A DNA stretch of 20,663 nucleotides from an uncultured Bacilli bacterium (GCA_934098295.1 CAKONV010000024.1:1-20663), one strand, 5' to 3'. Shown: positions 1-7,583, numbered from the stretch's first letter. Made by a program: numbers and translations. Notes: a model not told the origin generated them from the letters alone.

Positions 1-169
1 AGAAATAAATCCAATAAGATACAAAGGATACTACTATGATAGTGAAACCTTAATGTATTATCTAATGACAAGATACTACGATCCAGAACTTTGTAGATTC
101 ATAAGTCCAGATGATGTAAGTTATCTTGATCCAAGTACTATTAATGGACTTAACTTATATTGTTATTGT
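1..169 (+). repeat. Direct repeat of RHS core, copy 1 (partner 1638-1806)
   Basis: Aligned base by base with an offset of 1637, this segment matches 1638-1806 with two differences that I can see (bases 106 and 160). The match runs to the window edge and so may extend further left. It encodes the conserved RHS block just before the toxin tip. Similarity collapses immediately after the CYC codons, where the two tips diverge. Confidence 0.9.
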
Positions 170-785
170 GCAAACAATCCAATCAATCATATCGACCCTG
201 ATGGGACACGCATGGTATCATTGGGCAATTGGAGCAGCTATTATAGTTGCATGTGCAGCTTTAACGGTTGTTACTGCAGGAGGGTTCGCAGCTGCTGGAA
301 CTGCCTTTGCTTCGGTAGTATCTGCGACTATGGCACCAACTGCGCTTTCTGCTATATTCGCAGGAGCAACGATAGGAGCGGCAGCCATAGGAACTGCAGG
401 AATGGTTATAGGTGGTATGTCTGGAGAAGATGGTTGGTCGTGGGAAAATGCTTCTCAAGGATTTATGACTGGTTCCATTGCTGGTGCGGTTATTGGCGGA
501 GCTTGGGGAGGTGCTCACTACGCTCTGCAAAGTGCTGGCAAAATGGCGATTAGAACTAATATTAATAATTTAGTTAATAATCCATTAGATGAATTTGTGA
601 CATTGGGTCCAAAAGATGGAGGCATTTCAGGATATGTGCGTTCAATTTCACAAACTGGAGATTATGGTCAAATATTTGCTAGTAAATTACCAAATGGAAT
701 GTATCAAATTGCAAATGGTCATCATAGAGTTGCTGCATTAAGGCAATTAGGATACAGATATGTAAATTTTTTCTTAGTTCCATAG
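2..785 (+). pseudogene. RHS/YD-repeat protein C-terminus with ParB-like toxin tip, 5'-truncated by window edge, frameshifted
   Basis: The reading frame open from base 2 gives the end of an RHS core (PIRYKGYYYDSET, MTRYYDPELCRFISPDD, NPINHIDPDG), the conserved block before the toxin tip in RHS polymorphic toxins. In that frame the protein turns into unlikely Cys/Arg-rich sequence and stops at 551-553. Reading frame +3 after about base 204 continues naturally as DPDG-HAWYHWAIGAA, an Ala/Gly-rich hydrophobic linker typical of RHS tips. It ends at 785 with GMYQIANGHHRVAALRQLGYRYV, which resembles the ParB/sulfiredoxin-fold nuclease signature (G-x-HR-xAA-xxLG). Removing one G from the GGG at 203-205 restores a single frame. 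Such toxins are normally delivered to neighbouring cells. Here the gene is either broken, phase-variable or carries a sequencing error. The RHS identification is firm; the ParB-like assignment is moderate. Confidence 0.8.
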
Positions 786-797
786 GAGGTTAATGAT

Positions 798-1205
798 ATG
801 GGAATGGCTGATTTTTATTTAAAAATTTATTTCAAAAAAAAGAATTACGATGAATTTCAAACTATATATCAATCATTTATTAATGAAAGTATATTTAGAA
901 TTTTAGATAAAGAAGAATCTAATTTCTTGTCTTTAGAGTGTAAATTTGATAATCTGATTCCTTCAATTATTATTGCATTTAATAATCTTTATCCTTTCAA
1001 GGATAATATTGATTCGATTGAAACACATGGCATTGTAAAAAATTTTATATTTACTAGTGTTGAAGAGTTCTTAGATTATGTATTTTCCATTAATAAGAAT
1101 CAATTGTTGTCATATTACAAACAAATGGGTTATTTAGCTGTTGACTCTGAAAAATATTATAAAAGACGAATTAAGTTAAAAAAATATTACAAAAAGTTAA
1201 AATAG
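798..1205 (+). CDS. Candidate immunity protein for the ParB-like RHS toxin
   Basis: This encodes 135 residues preceded by a strong AGGAGGT site at 784-790, eight bases before the ATG and only 12 bases after the toxin stop. It is small, has no signal peptide or membrane segment, is rich in Lys, Tyr and Phe, and ends in a very basic tail (KRRIKLKKYYKKLK). I do not recognise a family. The call rests on position: polymorphic toxin tips are almost always followed directly by their cognate immunity gene, and another RHS core fragment begins right after it. A cytoplasmic immunity protein would fit a nuclease-type toxin. The coding call is secure; the role is inferred. Confidence 0.7.
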   Translation: MGMADFYLKIYFKKKNYDEFQTIYQSFINESIFRILDKEESNFLSLECKFDNLIPSIIIAFNNLYPFKDNIDSIETHGIVKNFIFTSVEEFLDYVFSINKNQLLSYYKQMGYLAVDSEKYYKRRIKLKKYYKKLK

Positions 1206-1233
1206 TTTATACCCAAGTGAATATGGAATATAT

Positions 1234-2436
1234 ATGAATGGTAATTTAATGTCAGGAATGAAATACACATGGGAAGATAAAAGATTAGTAAAAGTAAAGA
1301 ACTTAATGAATGAAGAAATAAAATATAGTTATGATTCTACAGGAAAAAGAACCAAGAAAGAATTACCAACGAAAACAATAAACTATTATTACACAACCAA
1401 CAACTTACTATCAGAAACACATAGTGATGGAACAATAATAAGATATATATATGAAAACAATAATATTATAGGATTTAAACTTAAGAAAAACAATGAAACA
1501 AAAAGCTACCTATACATGAAAGATATGTTATCTAACATTATAGGAATAATAAATGAAGAAGGAACAATAGTTACAAGATATAGTTATACAGCCTATGGAA
1601 AAGTAACAATAAAAGAATATAGTGAAGAACAAATAGGAGAAATAAATCCAATAAGATACAAAGGATACTACTATGATAGTGAAACCTTAATGTATTATCT
1701 AATGACAAGATACTACGATCCAGAACTTTGTAGATTCATAAGCCCAGATGATGTAAGTTATCTTGATCCAAGTACTATTAATGGACTTAACTTATACTGT
1801 TATTGTTACAATAATCCAATTATAGGCGTTTTGGGACGTAATCTTGAAAATTATATTTATTATTCTAGAAATAATAGTATTTATATTTCTTCTGGTATTG
1901 GCTTTGAAAATATAAAAACAATTGTTAAAGAAAAAGATAAGCATTTTTTATCTACAGAATTTGCTAATATTGTAAGAATGACTAATTATTCAACAACTCT
2001 TGTTGATAATGTTTTATTTGGTATTGTCATAGGAAATATAAGTCATACTACCACTATACAGCATAATGATGCTGGAATGTTTTATGCTTATGCTAATTTT
2101 GGTAATTCGACATCATCTGTAGGAATTGGATTTAATATTAATAATTTCTATGGTGCTAGCATATATGTAAGTAGTAATGCCGGTATTGGAACAAGTATGC
2201 AAATTACTCCATATTTAACATTTGGAGCAGGAGTAAGTTTATTGGGTGGTGTTTCTTTTTCATTTGGAACTATTTCCAAAAATATAACCAATGAAACTAC
2301 TATTAACATTGGATGGGGAACATTAGCATTATCATATGCTACCTGTGCATTTATAGCTTCTCTTCCGGTTCCACTTGCTAGAGTTGTTGCCAGTGTTATT
2401 GTTGGTGTTATACTTTTGAAAGATATATTGGATTAA
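1234..2436 (+). CDS. Orphan RHS core fragment fused to a second C-terminal (toxin-type) domain
   Basis: The open frame runs back to a stop at 1198-1200, and RHS-like sequence is already recognisable from about 1207, so the N-terminal part of the RHS shell is missing rather than elsewhere in this frame. The ATG at 1234 has only a weak ribosome site. Residues 1-190 hold YD repeats (YDSTGKRTKKE, IRYIYENNNIIG, VTRYSYTAYGKV) and the terminal core block. From about residue 195 the sequence changes to an unrelated tip: Gly/Ser/Asn-rich strands (GIGFNINNFYGASIYVSS, FGAGVSLLGGVSFSFG) and a C-terminal hydrophobic segment (ASLPVPLARVVASVIVGVILL). The DPDG element before the first tip is absent here. It is probably a silent tip cassette for recombination; a membrane-acting toxin is an inference from composition. 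Confidence 0.75.
   Translation: MNGNLMSGMKYTWEDKRLVKVKNLMNEEIKYSYDSTGKRTKKELPTKTINYYYTTNNLLSETHSDGTIIRYIYENNNIIGFKLKKNNETKSYLYMKDMLSNIIGIINEEGTIVTRYSYTAYGKVTIKEYSEEQIGEINPIRYKGYYYDSETLMYYLMTRYYDPELCRFISPDDVSYLDPSTINGLNLYCYCYNNPIIGVLGRNLENYIYYSRNNSIYISSGIGFENIKTIVKEKDKHFLSTEFANIVRMTNYSTTLVDNVLFGIVIGNISHTTTIQHNDAGMFYAYANFGNSTSSVGIGFNINNFYGASIYVSSNAGIGTSMQITPYLTFGAGVSLLGGVSFSFGTISKNITNETTINIGWGTLALSYATCAFIASLPVPLARVVASVIVGVILLKDILD
1638..1806 (+). repeat. Direct repeat of RHS core, copy 2 (partner 1-169)
   Basis: This is the second copy of the 169-bp RHS core segment, lying inside the orphan cassette. Two mismatches to copy 1 were seen. Identity ends at the junction between shell and toxin tip. 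Confidence 0.9.
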
Positions 2437-2446
2437 TGGAGGTTTT

Positions 2447-2890
2447 ATGGAAAATATTATTATTAAAGATGGTATGCGAAAAGAAAGTAGAAGAGGTAAA
2501 GCGCCAATGATATTTTGTTATGTACTAGCAGCACTATCCCCCTTATCGCTAATACGACCTGATGTTACAATATCTGATTTTATTGAAATACTATTATTCT
2601 TTATATTAATTGGTACGTATTTACTTTTCTTATATTTATATGCTTATAAATATGAAGTAATTGCTACTACTGAAAAAATATATTTAAAAACTTTATTCCG
2701 AAAAATTGAACTAAATATATGTGATATTGAAAAATATTCATGTAATAGATATAGAAAAACTGTATTTTATCAATTTAATCTATTCATAAAAGGTAAAAAA
2801 ATTTTAATTAATACAAGATATAAAGATGAATTCGAAAAAATATTAAAAGATTGGAAAATTGAAGAAATAATAAGAAAAAAATGCAAATAG
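2447..2890 (+). CDS. Two-TM membrane protein, candidate immunity protein of the second RHS tip
   Basis: This encodes 147 residues with a TGGAGG ribosome site nine bases upstream, 10 bases after the orphan cassette stop. Two hydrophobic segments are visible, at about residues 20-38 (IFCYVLAALSPLSLI) and 44-68 (IEILLFFILIGTYLLFLYLY). A polar C-terminal half follows whose pattern (YEVIATTEKIYLKTLFRKIELNICDIEKY) resembles small bacterial PH-like membrane proteins. By position it would be the immunity partner of the preceding tip, and a membrane immunity protein suits a membrane-active toxin. Both the family and the role are inferences. Confidence 0.65.
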   Translation: MENIIIKDGMRKESRRGKAPMIFCYVLAALSPLSLIRPDVTISDFIEILLFFILIGTYLLFLYLYAYKYEVIATTEKIYLKTLFRKIELNICDIEKYSCNRYRKTVFYQFNLFIKGKKILINTRYKDEFEKILKDWKIEEIIRKKCK

Positions 2891-2985
2891 ATTAAGTTTG
2901 GACATTTGGTTTTGTTGCTTACCTATTTTAGCTTGAAAACACAAAAGATTATATAATAAAACATTATTCAAAAGAGCTATACATT

Positions 2986-3053
2986 ACTAAAAAGAGCGTC
3001 AATTAAATTTTTGATAAAATTTATTCATCATGATTAGTTTGATTCTTTTTAGT
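2986..3053. terminator. Long inverted repeat, possible bidirectional terminator closing the RHS region
   Basis: ACTAAAAAGA at 2986-2995 is exactly complementary to TCTTTTTAGT at 3044-3053. Inside lies a second perfect stem, TAAATTTT (3004-3011) with AAAATTTA (3016-3023). An AT-rich tail follows at 3054-3065. No gene is visible between 2891 and 3120, so this structure is the main content of that gap. It could be a terminator or merely an AT-rich hairpin. Confidence 0.4.
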
Positions 3054-3120
3054 TAAATTTTTTAATTACAACTTTTCACTTGATAAACAGTAAAAATGTG
3101 GAACAAATATCACTAAATGA

Positions 3121-3149
3121 TTGCTTAAGTTTTCTAAACATGTTATAAT
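3121..3149 (+). promoter_or_regulatory. Promoter of the zinc-ribbon gene
   Basis: TTGCTT at 3121-3126, a 17-base spacer, then TATAAT at 3144-3149 preceded by TG (extended -10). It lies 22 bases before the ATG of the next gene. Confidence 0.65.
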
Positions 3150-3170
3150 TATATAAAATGGAGTGAATAT

Positions 3171-3482
3171 ATGAATAGAGAAAATGAAATTAAGTGCAAT
3201 AGTTGTGGAGCATCTATAGTTTTTAAAAATGAATATCAAAAAGAACAAAACTGTCCTTATTGTGGTGAAAAGATAATTAATCCTTTTTATTATGATAATG
3301 AAAAAACAAATACGAAAGATTCTGTTTTAGATCTTAGTGTATTTAAGACAAGACCTACTTTGAATTTTAAGGTTTTTTTCTTATTATTACTTTTTACATT
3401 TGTTATTGGTGGACTTATTTATTATATTGTTATTTATTTTAAACAAGTCCAATGGGATAAAAAACATGGATTGCGAAAATAG
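3171..3482 (+). CDS. Small zinc-ribbon membrane protein
   Basis: This encodes 103 residues. The N-terminus holds two CxxC knuckles (CNSCG at residues 9-13 and CPYCG about 20 residues on), the pattern of a zinc ribbon. A single hydrophobic segment lies at about residues 67-92 (FKVFFLLLLFTFVIGGLIYYIVIYF), followed by a short basic tail, so it is probably a tail-anchored protein with the ribbon in the cytoplasm. A GGAGTG ribosome site sits seven bases before the ATG. It has its own promoter and is not part of the rpsD transcript. Its role is unknown. A short ORF on the opposite strand overlaps it but has no coding features. Confidence 0.75.
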   Translation: MNRENEIKCNSCGASIVFKNEYQKEQNCPYCGEKIINPFYYDNEKTNTKDSVLDLSVFKTRPTLNFKVFFLLLLFTFVIGGLIYYIVIYFKQVQWDKKHGLRK

Positions 3483-3504
3483 TTATTATCAATTTACACT
3501 TTGT

Positions 3505-3533
3505 TTGACTTTTTAGTGAAAAAAGTGTATAAT
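3505..3533 (+). promoter_or_regulatory. rpsD promoter
   Basis: TTGACT at 3505-3510, a spacer of exactly 17 bases, and a consensus TATAAT at 3528-3533. This is among the best promoter matches in the window, as expected for a ribosomal protein gene. Confidence 0.85.
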
Positions 3534-3540
3534 ATATAAG

Positions 3541-3719
3541 GTGCAGATAAAAGCAGCATTCATTAGGTTATTATTTTTAGATAATCACACAACCTTTTAA
3601 TTAAATAGTGTGGATGCAAGTAGTCTTGCTGCTTAGGCGAAAACAATAAGATTACCTAACTTAGTGATTTATTTTGAATTTTTTATCTCACGAAATTAAT
3701 TAATAAAGGAGAAAAAAAC
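3541..3719 (+). promoter_or_regulatory. Structured rpsD 5' leader, probable S4 autoregulatory element
   Basis: About 180 bases separate the promoter from the rpsD ATG and contain no ORF. Several helices can form: AGCAGCA (3552-3558) with TGCTGCT (3627-3633), AGGTT with AACCT nested around ATTAT/ATAAT (about 3565-3595), CACAC with GTGTG (about 3586-3612), and GTGA with TCAC just before the ribosome site. The AGGTT and CACAC pairings cross each other, so they form a pseudoknot or alternatives. S4 represses its own mRNA through a leader structure in Bacillus subtilis, so the same role is likely here. The structure was judged by eye. Confidence 0.6.
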
Positions 3720-4319
3720 ATGGCACGTTATACAGGCCCAAGTTGGAAGGTTTCTAGAAGATTAAAATTCTCTACATTAGAAACTGGAAAAGAATTACAA
3801 AAAAGAGCATATGCTCCTGGCCAACATGGTCAAAAGAGAGTTAAACTATCTGAATATGGTTTACAATTACAAGAAAAACAAAAAGTTCGTGTATTATATG
3901 GTATGAATGAAAAACAATTCCATAATACATTTATCAAAGCTTCTAAGTTAGAAGGAAAAACTGGTGAGAACTTCTTATTTATGCTTGAATCAAGAGTTGA
4001 TAACCTTGTTTATCGTTTAGGTTTTGCAACAACTCGTCGTCAAGCTCGTCAATTAGTTAACCATGGTCATATTTTAGTTGATGGTAAAAAGGTTGATATT
4101 CCTTCATATATTTGCAAACCAGGACAAACAATTTCTTTAAAAGAAACATCAAAAGGATTAGTAATCGTTCGTGATGCCTTAGAAAATTGTGTTGCAAGAG
4201 TTCCATTCTTAACTTTTGATGAAGCTACACAAACTGGTACATATGTTCGTTTACCAGAACGTTCAGAAATTTTACCTGAAATTAAAGAAAATCTAATTGT
4301 TGAATTCTACAACAGATAG
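3720..4319 (+). CDS. rpsD: 30S ribosomal protein S4
   Basis: This 199-residue protein matches Bacillus-type S4 throughout: MARYTGPSWKVSRRL at the start, the KRAYAPGQHGQ and LSEYGLQLQEKQKVR blocks, and the S4 RNA-binding domain around residues 90-155 (ESRVDNLVYRLGFATTRRQARQLVNHGHI). It binds 16S rRNA early in 30S assembly. The N-terminus lacks the four cysteines of the zinc-binding form of S4. An AAAGGAG site lies nine bases before the ATG. It is transcribed alone from its own promoter and ends at a hairpin terminator, as in Bacillus, where rpsD is separate from the alpha operon. The length is normal. Confidence 0.98.
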   Translation: MARYTGPSWKVSRRLKFSTLETGKELQKRAYAPGQHGQKRVKLSEYGLQLQEKQKVRVLYGMNEKQFHNTFIKASKLEGKTGENFLFMLESRVDNLVYRLGFATTRRQARQLVNHGHILVDGKKVDIPSYICKPGQTISLKETSKGLVIVRDALENCVARVPFLTFDEATQTGTYVRLPERSEILPEIKENLIVEFYNR

Positions 4320-4345
4320 AAATAAAAAACATAATAAGCAGTATA

Positions 4346-4376
4346 AAAACAAACCCTATTGGTTTGTTTTTAATTT
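4346..4376 (+). terminator. rpsD terminator
   Basis: AAAACAAACC (4346-4355) pairs perfectly with GGTTTGTTTT (4361-4370) around a 5-base loop, and the 3' arm runs into TTTTAATTT. The next gene starts only 15 bases later, so its transcription must come from read-through or from a promoter upstream of this hairpin. Confidence 0.85.
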
Positions 4377-4391
4377 AAAGAAAGGGCATCT

Positions 4392-5069
4392 ATGAAATAT
4401 ACCACAGTTTTACTGGATTTAGATCAAACTATTTTAGATTTTAATAAAATTGAAAAATACGCCATATCAAAAGTAATAGAAGAAAATGGACTTATACCAA
4501 CTATAGATATGATTAAACGATATCATGAAATAGATATGCTTTGGTGGGAAAAGTTTGAAAGAGGAGAAGTTGAATTAGAAAATTTACTTATAAATAGATT
4601 TCATGAATATTTTTCACTATATGGAGTTAACGTTAATGGTTCTATTGTAAACAAACATTATTTACAATATTTAAGTGATGAGGTTTATTATATTGATGGC
4701 GCTCAAGATTTTTTAAAAGAACTGAACAAAAAACTTAAAATCATAGTTATTACTAATGGCCTTTGCGATGTTCAAAAAAGGCGACTTGCTAAAACGGATA
4801 TTACTAAATATTTTTCTAAAATATATATATCAGAAAATATGCCTTATAGAAAACCTCAAAAAGAATTTTTTGACATTGTGTTAAAAGAAAACAATTTAAC
4901 AAATGAGGAATGTATTATTTTGGGTGATAGCCTAACTAGCGACATGAGGGGTGGTATTAATGCTTCTATTGATACATGCTGGTTTAATCAATTTGATAAG
5001 AAAGACACTTTAGGTGTGAAGTACATTATAAATAAACTAGATGACTTTTTTAGAATTATTAATGAATAA
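4392..5069 (+). CDS. HAD-family phosphatase, YjjG/YfnB-type nucleotidase-like
   Basis: This encodes 225 residues with all haloacid dehalogenase motifs. Motif I is LLDLDQT (nucleophile D9, general acid D11), motif II is IVITNG (about residues 116-121), the conserved Lys lies in RKPQKEFF, and motif III is ILGDSLTSDM. A helical cap sits between motifs I and II. Length and the TNGLCDVQKRRL / GDSLTSDMRGG wording match the YjjG-like subfamily, which in Escherichia coli is a house-cleaning nucleotidase acting on pyrimidine nucleotides. It is cytoplasmic. An AAAGAAAGG site precedes the ATG. The gene follows the rpsD terminator by 15 bases with no convincing promoter of its own. Substrate is inferred from the subfamily. 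Confidence 0.85.
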   Translation: MKYTTVLLDLDQTILDFNKIEKYAISKVIEENGLIPTIDMIKRYHEIDMLWWEKFERGEVELENLLINRFHEYFSLYGVNVNGSIVNKHYLQYLSDEVYYIDGAQDFLKELNKKLKIIVITNGLCDVQKRRLAKTDITKYFSKIYISENMPYRKPQKEFFDIVLKENNLTNEECIILGDSLTSDMRGGINASIDTCWFNQFDKKDTLGVKYIINKLDDFFRIINE

Positions 5070-5129
5070 AAAAGACTTAAGAAATATTCTTTTTTGGTAA
5101 TCCCATTAAAGAAATTCTTAAGTCTTTTT
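5068..5129. terminator. Bidirectional terminator between convergent genes
   Basis: AAAAAGACTTAAGAA (from 5069) pairs with TTCTTAAGTCTTTTT (5115-5129), with further pairing inside (TTCTTT with AAAGAA). The outer arms supply a T-run on both strands, so it can end the HAD transcript from the left and the phosphoesterase transcript from the right. The HAD stop codon overlaps the left arm. Confidence 0.85.
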
Positions 5130-5134
5130 ATTTA

Positions 5135-7249
5135 TTATTTACTTGTTTTGAAAGTAATGGTTTCTGAGAAAAATTCTAATCCTTGTAAATCAGTTGCTAC
5201 AACTTTAATTTCATATTCAGTAGAAGATTTTAAATCAGATATACTGTATGAAGTAATAGGTGTAAGTTTGTTTAGATAATTAGAATCAGTTACTAAAGTT
5301 CCATTAACATAAATTTTAATTTTTTTAACAATAAATTTGAAACTACCATCAAAAGGTGTAAAAGAAACGTTAGCGCTATTTCCAGTTACATCAGAAACTT
5401 TTAAGTTCATAGGTGCGTGGAGCAAATAGTCACAGTTTATTGATTCTTTAGAACCATCTTTAAAAGTAACAGTAATAAGGAAACGATAATCGTAGCCAGG
5501 GACTACATTTTCAATACTCATACCTAAGTATTTATTAGTAGGACATACTTCATAATCTTTTAGTTCTTCACGTAAAGTTTCTAAAATTTCAATCTTTTTA
5601 ACATTGCCATAAAAAGAATCAGGCCATGAAATGTTTAGTTTGTTATTTTCTTCATCAAGATTCCATTTAATGCTATTTAATAATTCTTCTTTACTTTTTT
5701 CTTGATATTCTTGGCCACGTTTTTTCTCAATTGTCCATGTTTGACTAATGTTTCCACTTGCAAAAATACATCTAATAGTTATGTTATTATCATCAATATC
5801 GACCATGTATCCTCTTGCGAAATCCTCAATGTTTCCACTGTACCAGCTTTTAGCTCCTGCACAACTACCAGTAAAATAAGAAGTTCCAAGATAAGGAGTG
5901 CCAGTGCCTTGATTATTATAACGATAAAGGCTAACACCTTGAGAATGGTAATGACCAGAAAGAACTAAATCAACACCATATTTTTCATATAGTTTCAACA
6001 TATTTTCATCATAATCAGTGTTTTGATAATTAATAGGAATATGTTGTACGATAATTGAATAGGTGTATTCTTTAGTAGCAAGTAAATTTTCAATCCATTC
6101 ATATTGTTCGTAGTAACTATTATTTTTAATGTTATCAACCATTATAAATAAAGTTTCGTTATGCATAAACCAACAACTAGAACCTAGTTTGTCACTTACA
6201 CCATTAAGTGGACCTGCTGAATGAGCAGCAAAATATGAATTAGTTCTTTGACCAGTGCCATTTACATAGTATTCGTGATTTCCAGGAACACCAATAAAAG
6301 GTAATTGTTTTAAACTTTCGGCTTGTGAAAAATATTTATTCCAAATATTTTCATCACCACCAGTATCGATTAAATCGCCACCACCTACAACGAAACTAAT
6401 ATTAGGGTTGGCTTCAAGAGCCTTTTTAATGGTTGTTTCCGAAATATATGCTGGATATTTTTCATCATCTAGTAAAGAATAATGATTGTCAGTAAGGAAT
6501 AAGAAACTTGTCTTTGATCCTTTACCAGCAGTTTTAAAATGATAAACATCGGAATAAGTGTCATCACCATTATTAATTTTGTAGATATATTCAGTATTTT
6601 CTTCTAATCCTGTTGCGACAATATTCCAAACATTTCGAGGTTCAAAAGGTCCCATTAGAAGAGGATCTAAATCAGCAAAATAATAACCCTCACCATAGTA
6701 AGCTTTAGCAGAAGTAAAATTAGGATCGCTAGCTTTAGTAATAAGAGCATATGATTTAATATTCTTTATACTATAATGAATATTAAATTGAGTTGAAGCA
6801 TCTTCACCTAAAGCACCGATAATTTGTGTAGCATTGTAATCTTCTTCTTCCAATAACTTATGATATACCTTTACTTGTACAGTATCATAAATAGAAGGAT
6901 CACTTTCTAAATAGGCTGTAATGTATATACTTCCTTCACCCAAAGCTTTTAATTTACCATTATCAAAACTAGCAACTTCGTAGTCGGTCTTATCACTTCT
7001 TGTTGACCATAAAATATTTCCTTTAGCTTTATCAGGTAAGATTTTCGCGGTAATTGTTACTTCTTCAGAAATGTATAATGACTTAACAGGACAAGAAATT
7101 TCCACCTTTTGAGCAGTAATATTATCATCTGGATCAATAGATGGTTTATGGTCTTTTCCCTTACAAGCGATAGTTGTAAAAGTAACTAATAACAAAAAAA
7201 CAAATAGAATATTTTTTAATATTCCTTTACTTTTATTTTTAAAATTCAT
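5135..7249 (-). CDS. Lipoprotein metallophosphoesterase with Big_2-like and fibronectin-like domains
   Basis: This encodes 704 residues. A signal peptide ends in a lipobox-like TIAC, so C29 would be lipidated and the protein held on the outer face of the membrane. Residues about 46-128 look like a bacterial Ig-like (Big_2) domain (KSLYISEEVTITAKILP, KALGEGSIYITAYL), and 140-242 like the Ig-type N-domain of purple acid phosphatases. Residues 247-500 are a calcineurin-like phosphoesterase: D254-x-H256, G-D292, GNHE (N324, H325), H403 in VQHIP, and GHYH (H433, H435). The C-terminus (about 530-704) holds two fibronectin-type folds. The Tyr of the purple acid phosphatase GDxxY motif is Asp here (GDLID), so a dinuclear iron centre of that type is not expected. 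A GGAGA site lies before the ATG. Substrate unknown, probably an extracellular phosphoester. Confidence 0.88.
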   Translation of the reverse strand: MNFKNKSKGILKNILFVFLLLVTFTTIACKGKDHKPSIDPDDNITAQKVEISCPVKSLYISEEVTITAKILPDKAKGNILWSTRSDKTDYEVASFDNGKLKALGEGSIYITAYLESDPSIYDTVQVKVYHKLLEEEDYNATQIIGALGEDASTQFNIHYSIKNIKSYALITKASDPNFTSAKAYYGEGYYFADLDPLLMGPFEPRNVWNIVATGLEENTEYIYKINNGDDTYSDVYHFKTAGKGSKTSFLFLTDNHYSLLDDEKYPAYISETTIKKALEANPNISFVVGGGDLIDTGGDENIWNKYFSQAESLKQLPFIGVPGNHEYYVNGTGQRTNSYFAAHSAGPLNGVSDKLGSSCWFMHNETLFIMVDNIKNNSYYEQYEWIENLLATKEYTYSIIVQHIPINYQNTDYDENMLKLYEKYGVDLVLSGHYHSQGVSLYRYNNQGTGTPYLGTSYFTGSCAGAKSWYSGNIEDFARGYMVDIDDNNITIRCIFASGNISQTWTIEKKRGQEYQEKSKEELLNSIKWNLDEENNKLNISWPDSFYGNVKKIEILETLREELKDYEVCPTNKYLGMSIENVVPGYDYRFLITVTFKDGSKESINCDYLLHAPMNLKVSDVTGNSANVSFTPFDGSFKFIVKKIKIYVNGTLVTDSNYLNKLTPITSYSISDLKSSTEYEIKVVATDLQGLEFFSETITFKTSK

Positions 7250-7289
7250 TTAATTCTCCTTTCTTTTTTTGTTCTTTTTGTTTACTAAT

Positions 7290-7318
7290 ATTATACTATA
7301 TTTTTTTAAAAAATAATA
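7290..7318 (-). promoter_or_regulatory. Probable promoter of the metallophosphoesterase gene
   Basis: The minus strand reads TATAAT across 7295-7290, about 40 bases before the start codon. The -35 position (7318-7313) is a poor TATTAT. The AT-rich background makes this a weak call. Confidence 0.4.
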
Positions 7319-7526
7319 TTAAATAGAAAAATAAATATTAAGCGCACACAACCAATAGGAAAAAATCAAAAAGAAAAAGTTAAAAAACAGGTAAAAAGAT
7401 TAAAAGTCTAAAAATGCCTTAAAATTAATTCTTTGTTGAAAAAACGATTAAATACTAAAAATAAGCAATAAAATTCAAAAAAACGTACTTTTTAAGCCTA
7501 TAACAAAAAAACATAATGCTTATTCA
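7319..7526. other. A-rich intergenic DNA, no gene seen
   Basis: This stretch lies between two divergent transcription units. It is dominated by runs of A and by AAAAAG-type words on the plus strand. I see no ORF with a ribosome site, no RNA gene and no strong hairpin. It probably serves only as divergent promoter DNA. Confidence 0.5.
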
Positions 7527-7555
7527 CTTGCAATATTACACAAAAAGTGTATAAT
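7527..7555 (+). promoter_or_regulatory. Promoter of the cupin-M28-M42 operon
   Basis: A -35 box (CTTGCA at 7527-7532, or TTGCAA one base later) is separated by 16-17 bases from TATAAT at 7550-7555. A small inverted repeat, ACAC-AAAAA-GTGT, lies in the spacer just before the -10 and could be a regulator site. Confidence 0.6.
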
Positions 7556-7583
7556 TAAGATAAGAAAGGAATAACGGATTAGT

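Noticed and set aside
5702..5968. Plus-strand ORF opposite the metallophosphoesterase
   Set aside because: It is a shadow of a long, motif-bearing minus-strand gene and has no start signals.
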